64,000 bases of DNA from Bog-756 sp963703145 (GTDB taxonomy: Bacteria; Actinomycetota; Acidimicrobiia; Acidimicrobiales; RAAP-2): positions 1,488,001 through 1,552,000 of the forward strand of contig OY969793.1 in NCBI GenBank assembly GCA_963703145.1, written 5' to 3'. Shown one piece after another: positions 51,956 to 61,053 of the stretch; within the stretch, counting starts at the first letter, position 1, and the number at the start of each line of letters is the position of its first letter. The notes under the pieces are model-generated. The model was given only the letters and a program-made list of their open reading frames with translations. It had not been told where the DNA came from and made no database searches. A program made the translations under genes and the position numbers.

Positions 51956-53344
51956 TCACCAGCCCGGGTCGGCCATCAGCTCGTCGGGGAGAGAGGTGAG
52001 GTCGCCGGCGCCCAGGGTGCAGCACAGGTCGCCCTCCTCGAGGATCTCCCCCACCGTCCGTCGCAGGTCGGCTCGGCCGGCGACGTAGAGGACCGGCATC
52101 CCGGGATAGGCGCGGTGGACGGCATCGGCCACCAGTTGGCCCGACACCCCCGGCACGGGCGCCTCCCCGGCGCCATAGACGTCGGTGACCACGGTCAGGT
52201 CGGCGTCGCCGAAGGCGGCCCCGAACTCCTCGCCCAGTTCGGCCGTCCGGCTGTAGCGGTGGGGCTGGAAGACCGCCACCACCCGCCGCCAGTCGCCGTT
52301 CCGGGCGGCGGCCAGCACGGCCCGGACCTCGCTCGGCAGGTGGGCGTAGTCGTCGACGAAGGTCACGCCGTTGACCGTCCCGCGGAACTCGAACCGGCGG
52401 GCCACACCGGCGAAGCGGGCCAGTGCCCGAGCGGCGGCGTCGAAGGGAACCCCAGCGGCCAACGCGGCCACCGTGGCCACCGCGGCGTTGCGGGCGTTGT
52501 GGACGCCGGGGACTGGGACGTCGAGGTGACCGAGCCGGTCCCCGTCCGGGCCGACCAGCGTGAAGGCCACCGAACTGCGGGCCAGGACCAGGTCCTCGAT
52601 CCGATGGGTGCAGCCCGGATCGGTGCCGACGGTGTCGGCCCCGGTGGCCCGGCCGATCTCGGCGGCGACGCCATCGTCGCCGCCGACCACCCGGTGCTGG
52701 CGGGCCCCGCCCACGAACTCCTCGAACGCCGAGCGCACCGCGGCAAAGGTTCCGTAGTGGTCGAGGTGGTCGGCTTCGACATTGGTGACCACGGCGATAT
52801 CGGGCACCAGGGCCAGGAAGGTCCCGTCGCTCTCGTCGGCCTCCACCACCAGCCAGTCGCCGTCGTCCCATACGGCGTTGGTCCCGATCTCGTTGACGTC
52901 CCCGCCGATCAGGAAGGAGGGGTGCATCCCGGCCTCCACCAACAAGAGGGCCAGCATCGACGCCGTGGTGGTCTTGCCGTGGGTGCCGGCCACAGCCAGA
53001 CAGCGCCGGAGCGACGCCACCTCGGCCAGGGCTTCGGCCCGTGTCAGCACCGGGATGCCCCGCCGGTGGGCCTCGGCTACCTCGGGGTTGGTCTCGGCTA
53101 CGGCCGAGGACGCGGTGACCAGGTCGGCCGATCCCAGGTTCTCGGCCCGGTGGCCGATCTCGATGCGCATCCCGGCCCGGGACAGCCGTTCGGTGGTGGC
53201 CGACGCCTTCAGGTCGCTGCCGGTGACCGTATGACCCATGGCCTGGAGGGCGATGGCGATGGCACTCATGCCGGCCCCTCCGATGCCAACGACGTGGACC
53301 GTCGGCACGCGGAGCGGGTCACCGAGACGGATGGACTCGGTCAT
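51956..53344 (-). CDS. murC: UDP-N-acetylmuramate-L-alanine ligase
   Basis: It adds L-Ala to UDP-MurNAc using ATP. The 462-aa protein has the Rossmann-like HVVGIGGAGMSAIAIAL, the ATP loop VAGTHGKTTTASMLA, EADESDGTFL and a C-terminal Mur ligase domain with FQPHRYSRTAELGEEF and VYGAGEAPVPGVSG, which is typical of MurC. Stop and start overlaps link it to murG and murB. Confidence 0.97.
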   Translation of the reverse strand: MTESIRLGDPLRVPTVHVVGIGGAGMSAIAIALQAMGHTVTGSDLKASATTERLSRAGMRIEIGHRAENLGSADLVTASSAVAETNPEVAEAHRRGIPVLTRAEALAEVASLRRCLAVAGTHGKTTTASMLALLLVEAGMHPSFLIGGDVNEIGTNAVWDDGDWLVVEADESDGTFLALVPDIAVVTNVEADHLDHYGTFAAVRSAFEEFVGGARQHRVVGGDDGVAAEIGRATGADTVGTDPGCTHRIEDLVLARSSVAFTLVGPDGDRLGHLDVPVPGVHNARNAAVATVAALAAGVPFDAAARALARFAGVARRFEFRGTVNGVTFVDDYAHLPSEVRAVLAAARNGDWRRVVAVFQPHRYSRTAELGEEFGAAFGDADLTVVTDVYGAGEAPVPGVSGQLVADAVHRAYPGMPVLYVAGRADLRRTVGEILEEGDLCCTLGAGDLTSLPDELMADPGW

Positions 53345-54489
53345 GGCCGGCCGGTCCGGTGCTCGGGTCGGGCCGCGCCCTCCACCAGGGCGGCCCCCGC
53401 CGCGGCGGCGTCCTTGCGTCCGAGGGCTGCGGCAGCCTGCCCCATGACCGACAGCTGGCCCGGATCGGTCAAGAGGTCGGTGAGCACACCGTCCAGCCCT
53501 TCGGCATCGAGCTCGTCGTCAGCCACCAGCACGGCGGCCCCGGCCCGCTGCAGCACCCTGGCGTTGGCCGTCTGATGGTCGCCGGGCGCTCCGGGCAGCG
53601 GGACCAGCACCGAGGGGACCCCGGCCACGGCCAGCTCGGCGATGGTCATGGCCCCGGCGCGGCACACCACCACGTCGGCGGCGGCGTAGACCAGCGCCAT
53701 CCGGTCCTCATAGGGGACCCGGGACACGTGGAGGCCCGTCGCGTCCGGGCCGGTCGGCGCGGCCTCCCCGTCCCAGTCCCTGCGTCCCACGATGTGGAAG
53801 ATGGACCGGTCGCCCCGGTCCTTCCACCGGAGGGCCAGCCCGGCCACGACCTGGTTGAGGTGCCGGGCGCCGAGGGACCCTCCGAATACCACAACCGTCA
53901 GCCGGTCGACCGGGAGGCCGAGGGTCTGGCGGGCCCGGCTACGACCCCCGGGCTCCCGGTCGACCAGGGCGATCTCGACCCGAACCGGCGTACCCGTCAC
54001 CTCGGCCCGGGGCAGGCGGGTGCCCTCCCAGGCGACCGCGCTGGCCCGGGCGAACCGCCCGAAGAGCCGGTTGGTGGCGCCTGGCACGGCGTCCACGTTG
54101 ACCAGTACCAGCGGGACCCCGAGTACCACGGCACCCAGCGAGGCGGCCAGGCTGGCGTACCCCCCTACCGACACCACGACCCGCGGGCGGGCCCGGCGGA
54201 CGATGCCGAGGCCTCGGGCACAGGCGACGGCCAACCCGCCCAGCGCGGCCAGGTTGGCCATGAGCTGGCGTGGAGCCAAGCCGCGCACGATCCCACGGCC
54301 GGGCAACAGCGTGACGGGGAACCCCCGACCCTCCAACGCGGCCTGGTCCTGACCGTGGGCCGACCCCACGAACTCGATGGAGCCCCGTCCGTGACCCCGG
54401 TCGACCAGGGCTTCGGCGATGGCCAGCGCCGGCTGGAGGTGGCCGGCCGTCCCTCCACCTGCCATTAGCGCGTACCGCTCCACGCTCAC
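53341..54489 (-). CDS. murG: MurG, lipid II-forming GlcNAc transferase
   Basis: It transfers GlcNAc from UDP-GlcNAc to lipid I on the inner membrane face. The 382-aa GT28 protein has AGGGTAGHLQPALAIAEAL, SVGGYASLAASLGAV, VFGGSLGARHLNQ, and the donor-binding CRAGAMTIAELAVAGVPSVLVPLPG with DHQTANARVL. The GTG start overlaps the ftsW stop as GTGA, and its stop overlaps murC. Confidence 0.96.
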   Translation of the reverse strand: MSVERYALMAGGGTAGHLQPALAIAEALVDRGHGRGSIEFVGSAHGQDQAALEGRGFPVTLLPGRGIVRGLAPRQLMANLAALGGLAVACARGLGIVRRARPRVVVSVGGYASLAASLGAVVLGVPLVLVNVDAVPGATNRLFGRFARASAVAWEGTRLPRAEVTGTPVRVEIALVDREPGGRSRARQTLGLPVDRLTVVVFGGSLGARHLNQVVAGLALRWKDRGDRSIFHIVGRRDWDGEAAPTGPDATGLHVSRVPYEDRMALVYAAADVVVCRAGAMTIAELAVAGVPSVLVPLPGAPGDHQTANARVLQRAGAAVLVADDELDAEGLDGVLTDLLTDPGQLSVMGQAAAALGRKDAAAAGAALVEGAARPEHRTGRP

Positions 54490-55904
54490 CGCGTGATCGG
54501 ACGCAGCCGCGCGCGGGCGGCCGAGGGCGCCGACCGTTCGTGGGCGGCAATGTTGAGCAGGATGCCGACAGCGGCCATGGTGATGATGAGCGACGAGCCC
54601 CCGAACGAGATGAACGGCAGGGGGATGCCGGTGACGGGCAGGACACCGATGACCGCTCCGATGTTGATCACTGCCTGGCTGGTCACCCAGGTGGTGATGC
54701 CCACGGCCAACAGGCTCCCGAAGCGGTCCGGGGCGCGCACGGCCGCCCGCAGGCCGAACCACGCCAGGGCGAAGAACAGTCCGAGCAGGACCACCGCCCC
54801 GACCAGGCCCAACTCCTCCCCCACCACCGAGAAGATGAAGTCGGTGTGGGCGTTGGGCAGCCCGCCCCATTTCTCCCGGCCTCCGCCCAGACCGAGTCCG
54901 AAGACGTGGCCCGAACCCAGTCCGATGAGCGACTGCCACACCTGGTAGCCGGTACCGGACCGGTTGGCCCCCGGATTGAGGAACGACAGGATGCGGTCTC
55001 GCCGGTACGGGTCGGCCAGGCCCACCACGACGGCCAGGACGGCGAACGCGCCCACGATCTTCACGATGGGGCCCATGGGTACCCCGCCCATGAACAAGAT
55101 GCCGAAGGCGATGCAGGCCAGGACCAGAGCCGTCCCCATGTCGGGTTGCTTGAGGATCAGCACGCCGGAGATCCCGAGCACCGCCAGGACCGGAACGATG
55201 ACCAGCTTCGGGTCGGCCGACGGGTGGGACCGCCGGGTCAACAGGTCGGCGGCGAAGACCGCCAACGCCAGCTTCATCAGCTCCGATGGCTGGAGCTGGA
55301 TCATCCCGATCCCGATCCAGCGGGACGAGCCCCCGGCGGTCACCCCGAGATGGGGGACGAGGACCACGACCAGCAGACCCATGGTCACCACCACGAGCAC
55401 GCCCCGGAGCTTGCGCCATTTGCGGTAGTCGACCCTCGAGAAGGCCAGCAGGGCGACGACGCCGATCCCCATCCACATGGTCTGTCGGATGAAGATCGAC
55501 CATGGCGAGCCATAGAGCTTGATGGAGATGAGGGGCGAGGCGGACCCCACCATGATCAGCCCGAACGCGCACAGGACCCCGACCAAGAGGGCGAGGGTCG
55601 GCGCTGTCCCCAACCGGGACAAAAACCCCGACGACGGTGACGGCGCCTTGTCCGAACCGCCCCGACCGGAGTCCTTCGAGCGGCGTCCACGGCCGGCCCG
55701 CGCCGATGCCGGGGGACGGGTCGACGCCGGGGTGGCGACCCGGCGGGACGGGGCCTCGCCCCGAGTCCCGGTCATCGGGCGGGTCCGCACCGCCGTCGCC
55801 GAGAGGGACGGATGGCGCCCACGGGTCACCCCTCGCGTCGCCTCGCTCCGGGTCGATGCCCTCGAGGCCCGACCGGTCCGGTGGGAGGCGGTTCCTTCAG
55901 ACAA
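54486..55904 (-). CDS. ftsW: FtsW, SEDS peptidoglycan polymerase
   Basis: SEDS glycosyltransferase that polymerises lipid II with FtsI. After a basic, disordered N-terminal tail of about 95 residues there are nine to ten membrane helices, with GGSSRWIGIGMIQLQPSELMK, KQPDMGTALV, NAHTDFIFSVVGEELG and GIPLPFISFGGSSLI, the SEDS hallmarks. The start may be internal at the ATG near 55775, since the first 43 residues look unstructured. The usual upstream gene murD is absent; mraY lies 165 bases upstream. Confidence 0.95.
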   Translation of the reverse strand: MSEGTASHRTGRASRASTRSEATRGVTRGRHPSLSATAVRTRPMTGTRGEAPSRRVATPASTRPPASARAGRGRRSKDSGRGGSDKAPSPSSGFLSRLGTAPTLALLVGVLCAFGLIMVGSASPLISIKLYGSPWSIFIRQTMWMGIGVVALLAFSRVDYRKWRKLRGVLVVVTMGLLVVVLVPHLGVTAGGSSRWIGIGMIQLQPSELMKLALAVFAADLLTRRSHPSADPKLVIVPVLAVLGISGVLILKQPDMGTALVLACIAFGILFMGGVPMGPIVKIVGAFAVLAVVVGLADPYRRDRILSFLNPGANRSGTGYQVWQSLIGLGSGHVFGLGLGGGREKWGGLPNAHTDFIFSVVGEELGLVGAVVLLGLFFALAWFGLRAAVRAPDRFGSLLAVGITTWVTSQAVINIGAVIGVLPVTGIPLPFISFGGSSLIITMAAVGILLNIAAHERSAPSAARARLRPITR

Positions 55905-56069
55905 CGGTCGACACCCCCGGCCCGCCGACAGTCCATTCGACGGGGAGGCGTCGTCGCGCCACAGGTGCCAACTCCATCCCCTTAGCCTCGCCCACCAGGG
56001 CGCCCGGGTGGTGGAGCCTCACCGGACGGTCGGCCCGAGCCGGCGCCGGGCCGCCTGGCGACAGCCGCA

Positions 56070-57101
56070 TCAGACCTTGCCCACCGACAGGAAGTCCCCG
56101 TAGAAGATCCCGAGGCCGAGCGCGGCGAACAGTCCGGCCAGGATCCAGAACCGCACGATCACCGTCGTCTCGGGCCAGCCCATCAGCTCGAAGTGGTGGT
56201 GGAGCGGAGCCATCCGGAACACCCGACGGTGGAACACCCTGAAGCTGATCACCTGGATGACTACCGACAGGGTGACGATGACGAACAGGCCACCGATCAC
56301 CACCAACAACAGGTCGAGATTCATCAGCAGACACAGGGCGGCGAGGCCCGAGCCGATGGACAGCGAGCCGGTGTCCCCCATGAAGATCTTGGCCGGTGCG
56401 GCGTTCCACCACAGGAATCCGAGACACGCTCCAGCCAGGGCCACCGCGGCCAGGGCCAGGTCGAGGGCGTCGTGGACGTGGTAGATGCCCAGGTGGCGGT
56501 ACTGCCAGTACCCGATGATGGCAAGACACGCGAAGCAGAACGTGGCCGAGCCGGCGGCCAGCCCATCGAGTCCGTCGGTCAGGTTCACGGCATTGGCCGA
56601 GGCGGCGATGATCACCGTGGCCCATACCACCCACACGCCGGTGCCGAGATTGAGGTCGATCGAGTCGTACCGGGTGAACGACAGGGCGGTCGAGGCGTGG
56701 GCCCAGTACACCCCCAGCAGGGCGAAGGTCAGGCCCAGGGCGATCTGGGCTCCGAACTTCGTCCGCTTGTTGAGGCCGAGGCTGCGCCGATTACGGACCT
56801 TGATCCAGTCGTCGGCGAATCCGATGGCTGCGGCTCCCACGATCGCCAGCAGGACCAGCGTTCCCGAGCGCGAAAAGTGCACCCCGGGGATGGCGTGCGC
56901 CGTGAGGTAGCCGATGATGACGGCCGCCACGATGCCGATGCCGCCCATGGTGGGCGTCCCGGCCTTGGCGATGTGGACCTGGGGGCCGTCCTCACGGATC
57001 TGCTGGCCGATGTTGTTCTTCAGCAGCCAACGGATCAGGACCGGGGTCGTCAGCACCGCCACCCACAGGGCGATCCCGCCCGAGGTCATCAGCGAGATCA
57101 T
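56070..57101 (-). CDS. mraY: phospho-N-acetylmuramoyl-pentapeptide transferase (MraY part or separate gene)
   Basis: If translated separately from the ATG at 57101, this gives a normal 343-aa MraY that makes lipid I from UDP-MurNAc-pentapeptide and undecaprenyl phosphate. Ten membrane segments are visible along with GTPTMGGIGIV, GFADDWIKVRN, NLTDGLDGLAAG, NAAPAKIFMGDTGSLSIG and MAPLHHHFELMGWPET. It is in frame with murE upstream. The gap of 165 bases to ftsW holds no murD remnant that I can see. Confidence 0.9.
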   Translation of the reverse strand: MISLMTSGGIALWVAVLTTPVLIRWLLKNNIGQQIREDGPQVHIAKAGTPTMGGIGIVAAVIIGYLTAHAIPGVHFSRSGTLVLLAIVGAAAIGFADDWIKVRNRRSLGLNKRTKFGAQIALGLTFALLGVYWAHASTALSFTRYDSIDLNLGTGVWVVWATVIIAASANAVNLTDGLDGLAAGSATFCFACLAIIGYWQYRHLGIYHVHDALDLALAAVALAGACLGFLWWNAAPAKIFMGDTGSLSIGSGLAALCLLMNLDLLLVVIGGLFVIVTLSVVIQVISFRVFHRRVFRMAPLHHHFELMGWPETTVIVRFWILAGLFAALGLGIFYGDFLSVGKV

Positions 57102-58574
57102 CGGTCGTCCCCACCGGACGCGCCCCGACGCGTCGCCGTCGGCCAGCTCGCCCAGGGCTTGCTCGGCCTCCTGGCGGTCGTCGAAGGGGAGGACCCGGTC
57201 GCCGATGGTCTGGGTGGTCTCGTGGCCCTTGCCGGCCACCACGACCACGTCGCCGTCCCGGGCCATGGCCAGGGCGGCACGGATGGCCAGTGCCCGGTCG
57301 GGCTCGACCACCAGGTCCACCTGACGGCCCGGGTCGTCGATTCCCGAACGGATCTGTTCGATGATGGCCAGGGGATCCTCGCTCCGGGGGTTGTCCGAGG
57401 TCAGCACCACCACGTCTGACCAGCGGGCTGCGGCCTCCCCCATGCCGGGCCGCTTGCCCCGGTCGCGGTCGCCGCCGGCACCGAACACACTGATGAGCCG
57501 GCCAGCCACCGCCAGATCACGGGCCGAGGACAAGGCGGCATCGAGGCCTGCCGGCGTGTGGGCGTAGTCGACCACCACGGCGAATGGCGCGCCCGAGGCA
57601 ACCACCTCCATTCTCCCCGGGACCTGATGGGCGGCGCCGAGGCCAGCCACCACGTCGTCCTCGTCCACGCCGAGCGCGGCGACGATTGATGCTGCCAGCA
57701 GGGCATTGTCCACATTGAACAACCCTGACAGCGGGATGGTCACCGGTCGGCCACGCCACACGAACGACGACGATCCCACCGACAGTTCCAGGTTCGAGGC
57801 GTCCGAGCGCCGCACGGCCATCGCGTGGCGACCGTCCCGCTCGATCCGGTCGGCCAGTCGCTGGCCCCAGGGGTCGTCGACGTTGACGACCGCCGATCTG
57901 ACTCTCGACGCCTCGAACAACGATGCCTTCGCCTCGAAGTACGCCTCCATCGACCCGTGGTGATCGAGATGGTCACGGCTCAGGTTGGTGAACGCCGCGA
58001 CATCGAAGACGATCCCGTCCACGCGGTACTGGGTCAGGGCGTGAGAGGAGACCTCCATGGCGACGGCCTGGCGACCGTTGGCCACCATGGCGGCGAGCAG
58101 GCCCTGGAGTACCGGGGCCTCCGGGGTGGTCCGCTCTCCGTCGAGGGTACCGATGGTGGCCGTCGACCGCCCGACGTGGTTGAGCATCGATCGCACCAGA
58201 TGGGTCACCGTCGTCTTGCCGTTGGTTCCGGTGACGCCCACCATGGTCAGCTGGCGGGCGGGATGGTCGCACAGGGCTGCAGCCACCCTGGCCATGGCCG
58301 GGCGCACCCGACCGGGCGCCACCCGGACCTGGGCCACCCCATCGTCGATGTCAACGAACCGCTCGCACAGCAGGGCGGTGGCCCCGCGCGACACCGCATC
58401 GGCTGCGAACCGGTGACCGTCGGTGGTCCCGCCGGGCACGCAGCAGAACAGCGCACCGGCCGCCACGTGCCGGCTGTCGAAGGCCACGGAGTTCACCAGG
58501 GTCGACGCCAGGTCCCCCCGGACGTCGACCAGGTCGGTGGAATCGATGGCGTCGATCAGGTCACTCATCTGCAC
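56070..58574 (-). CDS. murE: MurE and MraY in one continuous reading frame (834 codons)
   Basis: Residues 1-491 form UDP-MurNAc-tripeptide synthetase (MurE): VGVTGTNGKTTVTHLVRSM (ATP loop 116-122), VAMEVSSHALTQYR, NLSRDHLDHHGSMEAYF, VVDYAHTPAGLD and TSDNPRSEDP; DNPR indicates meso-diaminopimelate as substrate. Residues 492-834 are MraY. No stop separates them. One frame over, a TGA overlaps the MraY ATG as ATGA, the coupling used all through this cluster, so a single-base indel near the end of murE may have produced a false fusion. murF and murD are absent. Start GTG 58574 or ATG 58568. Confidence 0.85.
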   Translation of the reverse strand: MQMSDLIDAIDSTDLVDVRGDLASTLVNSVAFDSRHVAAGALFCCVPGGTTDGHRFAADAVSRGATALLCERFVDIDDGVAQVRVAPGRVRPAMARVAAALCDHPARQLTMVGVTGTNGKTTVTHLVRSMLNHVGRSTATIGTLDGERTTPEAPVLQGLLAAMVANGRQAVAMEVSSHALTQYRVDGIVFDVAAFTNLSRDHLDHHGSMEAYFEAKASLFEASRVRSAVVNVDDPWGQRLADRIERDGRHAMAVRRSDASNLELSVGSSSFVWRGRPVTIPLSGLFNVDNALLAASIVAALGVDEDDVVAGLGAAHQVPGRMEVVASGAPFAVVVDYAHTPAGLDAALSSARDLAVAGRLISVFGAGGDRDRGKRPGMGEAAARWSDVVVLTSDNPRSEDPLAIIEQIRSGIDDPGRQVDLVVEPDRALAIRAALAMARDGDVVVVAGKGHETTQTIGDRVLPFDDRQEAEQALGELADGDASGRVRWGRPMISLMTSGGIALWVAVLTTPVLIRWLLKNNIGQQIREDGPQVHIAKAGTPTMGGIGIVAAVIIGYLTAHAIPGVHFSRSGTLVLLAIVGAAAIGFADDWIKVRNRRSLGLNKRTKFGAQIALGLTFALLGVYWAHASTALSFTRYDSIDLNLGTGVWVVWATVIIAASANAVNLTDGLDGLAAGSATFCFACLAIIGYWQYRHLGIYHVHDALDLALAAVALAGACLGFLWWNAAPAKIFMGDTGSLSIGSGLAALCLLMNLDLLLVVIGGLFVIVTLSVVIQVISFRVFHRRVFRMAPLHHHFELMGWPETTVIVRFWILAGLFAALGLGIFYGDFLSVGKV

Positions 58575-58660
58575 AGGTACGCGATCCGCTGGTTCGAAGA
58601 CTCCGAGGTCTGTTCCACACGGGCCGACTCACCGCGGCGACGCCCCGGTGCCGACACCAT

Positions 58661-60556
58661 CTACGGACCTTCCGTCGTCGCTCCGGACGGCACCTTGATG
58701 GTACCGGTGGCCCCGATGGGCGAGGTCGACGCCGATGCCGTGGCCGCCGCCGTGGTGGGGATGCCGTAGTGGTGCAGGGCGTAGGCCATGATCGTCGAGA
58801 ACACCGGGGCGGCCACCGCACCACCGTAGATTGGCGTGGGGTGGTCGAGGACCACGACCGCCGACAGGACCGGGTTCTGGGCCGGAGCGAAGCCGGCGAA
58901 GGACCCGACATAGGCGCCGGTGATGTACCCGAGATGATCGGGGTTGGGAATCTGGGCCGTCCCAGTCTTGCCCGCCACGGTGTAGCCGTCGATGGCCGCC
59001 TCGGTCCCGGTGCCCGAGGTGACGACCCCCTCGAGCATGGCCACCAGCTCGGCATTCGTGGTGGGATCAATCACCCGGTGGGCGGTGCTGGGTTTCGTCG
59101 CGGCGACACTCCCGTTGGGATCGACGGTGGCCCGCACCAGGCGGGGGGCGACGAACACTCCGCCGTTGGCCACGGCGTTATAGGCGTCGAGGATCTGCTG
59201 GGCGGTGACGGCGTCGTCCTGGCCGATGGGCGTGGATCCGATGGATGTGCCCGTCCACGCTGAGGGCCCTGGGACCAGACCTTGGGACTCTCCAGGGAAT
59301 CCGAGTCCGGTGGGCTTGCCGAACCCGAGATTGCTGATCTGGGCCAGCAGCCGGTTCTCCCCCAGGGCCTGGGCCACTTCGATGGTGCCGATGTTGGACG
59401 ACTGCGCCAGGATGCTGCTCGGTGTCAGGCGCTCGGTGCCGTGCTGCTCGGCATCGTGGAAGGTGTAGGTGCCCATGGGCAACGAGGCGGGCACCGGAAT
59501 GGGCTGGTTCGGCGTGGTCACCCCTGCGGCCAGTGCGGCCGAGAACGTCACCAGCTTGAACACCGAGCCGGGCTCATAGACCTGGGTCACCGCCGAGTTG
59601 GACGGAGCCTCCTCAATGCCGGACGGAAGTGTGTCGGCCTGGGACACCAGGGTCGGTCCCGAGGTGGACGCGGCCGAGGACGACGAGGTGGCCGTGGACG
59701 AGGCGGTGGTGGCGGTGGGAGCGGGCGTCGGGGTCTTGGACGGGACCGCTCCCGTCGTGGCCGAGCCGGTTGTCGATTGCAGGTTGGCCATGGCCACGAT
59801 GTCCCCGGTCTTCACGTCCATGACCACGGCGGTGCCGCTGTAGGCGTGGGAAGCGGCGATCTCGGCCGCCAAGGCCTGCTCTGCGACGTATTGGACGGAC
59901 TCGTCGACGGTGAGCTCGATGCCGGTACCCGGGGTGGCTGCGACGGCGGGCGACGCCCCGGGAAGGGTGACGCCGTCCGGGGACTGGAGGAGGCTCTTCG
60001 ATCCGGCCTTACCGGCCAGCATCGACTGGTACTGGTACTCGAGGCCCGAAGCGCCGTTGCCTGCCCAGTTCACCGAGCCCACGAGTGACGACGCCAGCTG
60101 GCCGTCCGGCTCGACGCGCTGGGTCTCGGGAACGAGGTTGATGCCAGTGAGGTTGAGGGAGGCGACCTTGGCCGCGACCGCATCGGACACCCGGTGGGCC
60201 AGGTAGACGAACCCGGAGTGCTCGGTCAGCTCCGATCGCAGCTGGTTGGTCGGAATCCCGAGGACCGGCGACAGGGCGTCGGCCAGCGTCCCCGGTTGGG
60301 TGATGAGCAGCGGGTCGGCCACCACGGTCTGCTTGGTGACGGTCTCGGACAGGACCTCGCCGTTGCGGTCGAAGATGCCACCCCGCACCGCGGGCACCGA
60401 GACGGTCTGGGTCAACTGGGAGGTGGACAGGGAGGCGTAGCGCTGGTGGGAGAACTCCTGGACGGACACCAGGCGCCCGATCATCACCACAAAGACGATC
60501 ACGAGGACCAACCTCATGGCGCGTGTGCGCCGGCCCAGGAGGATCGAGGGGCTCAC
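58661..60556 (-). CDS. ftsI: class B penicillin-binding protein, FtsI/PBP3 type
   Basis: The septal transpeptidase that cross-links glycan made by FtsW. The 631-aa protein has a membrane anchor (residues about 13-30), a PBP dimerisation domain starting VPAVRGGIFDRNGEVLSE, and a transpeptidase domain with the nucleophile S331-VFK, S386-S-N and K530-TGT. Between residues 259 and 300 is a Thr/Ser/Pro/Ala-rich insert. There is no PASTA domain. The GTG start overlaps the stop of ftsL. Confidence 0.95.
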   Translation of the reverse strand: MSPSILLGRRTRAMRLVLVIVFVVMIGRLVSVQEFSHQRYASLSTSQLTQTVSVPAVRGGIFDRNGEVLSETVTKQTVVADPLLITQPGTLADALSPVLGIPTNQLRSELTEHSGFVYLAHRVSDAVAAKVASLNLTGINLVPETQRVEPDGQLASSLVGSVNWAGNGASGLEYQYQSMLAGKAGSKSLLQSPDGVTLPGASPAVAATPGTGIELTVDESVQYVAEQALAAEIAASHAYSGTAVVMDVKTGDIVAMANLQSTTGSATTGAVPSKTPTPAPTATTASSTATSSSSAASTSGPTLVSQADTLPSGIEEAPSNSAVTQVYEPGSVFKLVTFSAALAAGVTTPNQPIPVPASLPMGTYTFHDAEQHGTERLTPSSILAQSSNIGTIEVAQALGENRLLAQISNLGFGKPTGLGFPGESQGLVPGPSAWTGTSIGSTPIGQDDAVTAQQILDAYNAVANGGVFVAPRLVRATVDPNGSVAATKPSTAHRVIDPTTNAELVAMLEGVVTSGTGTEAAIDGYTVAGKTGTAQIPNPDHLGYITGAYVGSFAGFAPAQNPVLSAVVVLDHPTPIYGGAVAAPVFSTIMAYALHHYGIPTTAAATASASTSPIGATGTIKVPSGATTEGP

Positions 60557-61053
60557 CGCGAGGCCGGAGCGCCGGCGGCGACCGTTCCTGCAGTCGAGTG
60601 CGTCGCCGCGCCGCTGGCGGCGGCCGTCTGGGGCGCCGGGAGGGGGACGTCGAGGGGCACCTGGGGCAGATAGACGACCTGGGTGGGTGCCACCAGACCC
60701 TGGGCTTCGGCCTGGCTGACCACGACCGGGGGGGCCGCCTTTTCTGCCACGGCCACCTGGGCCGCCTTCTGGACCGCCACGGCACTGGCGATGGCCTGGT
60801 CGGTAGCCGAGAGCCGGACCTGGCCCTCGGTCAGCAGGGTGTCACCGGCCACCACAGCCAGCAGGCTCCCGATGACCAGCAGGCCGGCCAGCCACATGGT
60901 CGAACGCCGCAGCCGGACCGAACCGGTGCGGCGTCGGGGGGCGGGCTCGAACAGCCGGAGGGGTGGCCGCCGCGATGCTCCCGGTGCGGAACGGGGTTCA
61001 GCCCGGGCCGGGGAACGGCGAGCGGCGGCGGTCGAGTTGGCCGGCGGAGCCAT
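60553..61053 (-). CDS. FtsL-like bitopic division protein
   Basis: A 166-aa protein with a basic, disordered N-terminus, one membrane helix (WLAGLLVIGSLLAVVAG at residues about 54-70) and an extracytoplasmic part with an Ala/Val/Gln-rich helical stretch and a Pro/Ala tail. FtsL sequences are poorly conserved, so the call rests on topology and on its place between rsmH and ftsI. The ATG overlaps the rsmH stop as TGATG, and the stop overlaps ftsI. Confidence 0.82.
   Translation of the reverse strand: MAPPANSTAAARRSPARAEPRSAPGASRRPPLRLFEPAPRRRTGSVRLRRSTMWLAGLLVIGSLLAVVAGDTLLTEGQVRLSATDQAIASAVAVQKAAQVAVAEKAAPPVVVSQAEAQGLVAPTQVVYLPQVPLDVPLPAPQTAAASGAATHSTAGTVAAGAPASR

Noticed and set aside
53341..55572. 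743-codon version of murG
   Set aside because: The first 361 codons are a shadow of ftsW; the real GTG overlaps the ftsW stop.
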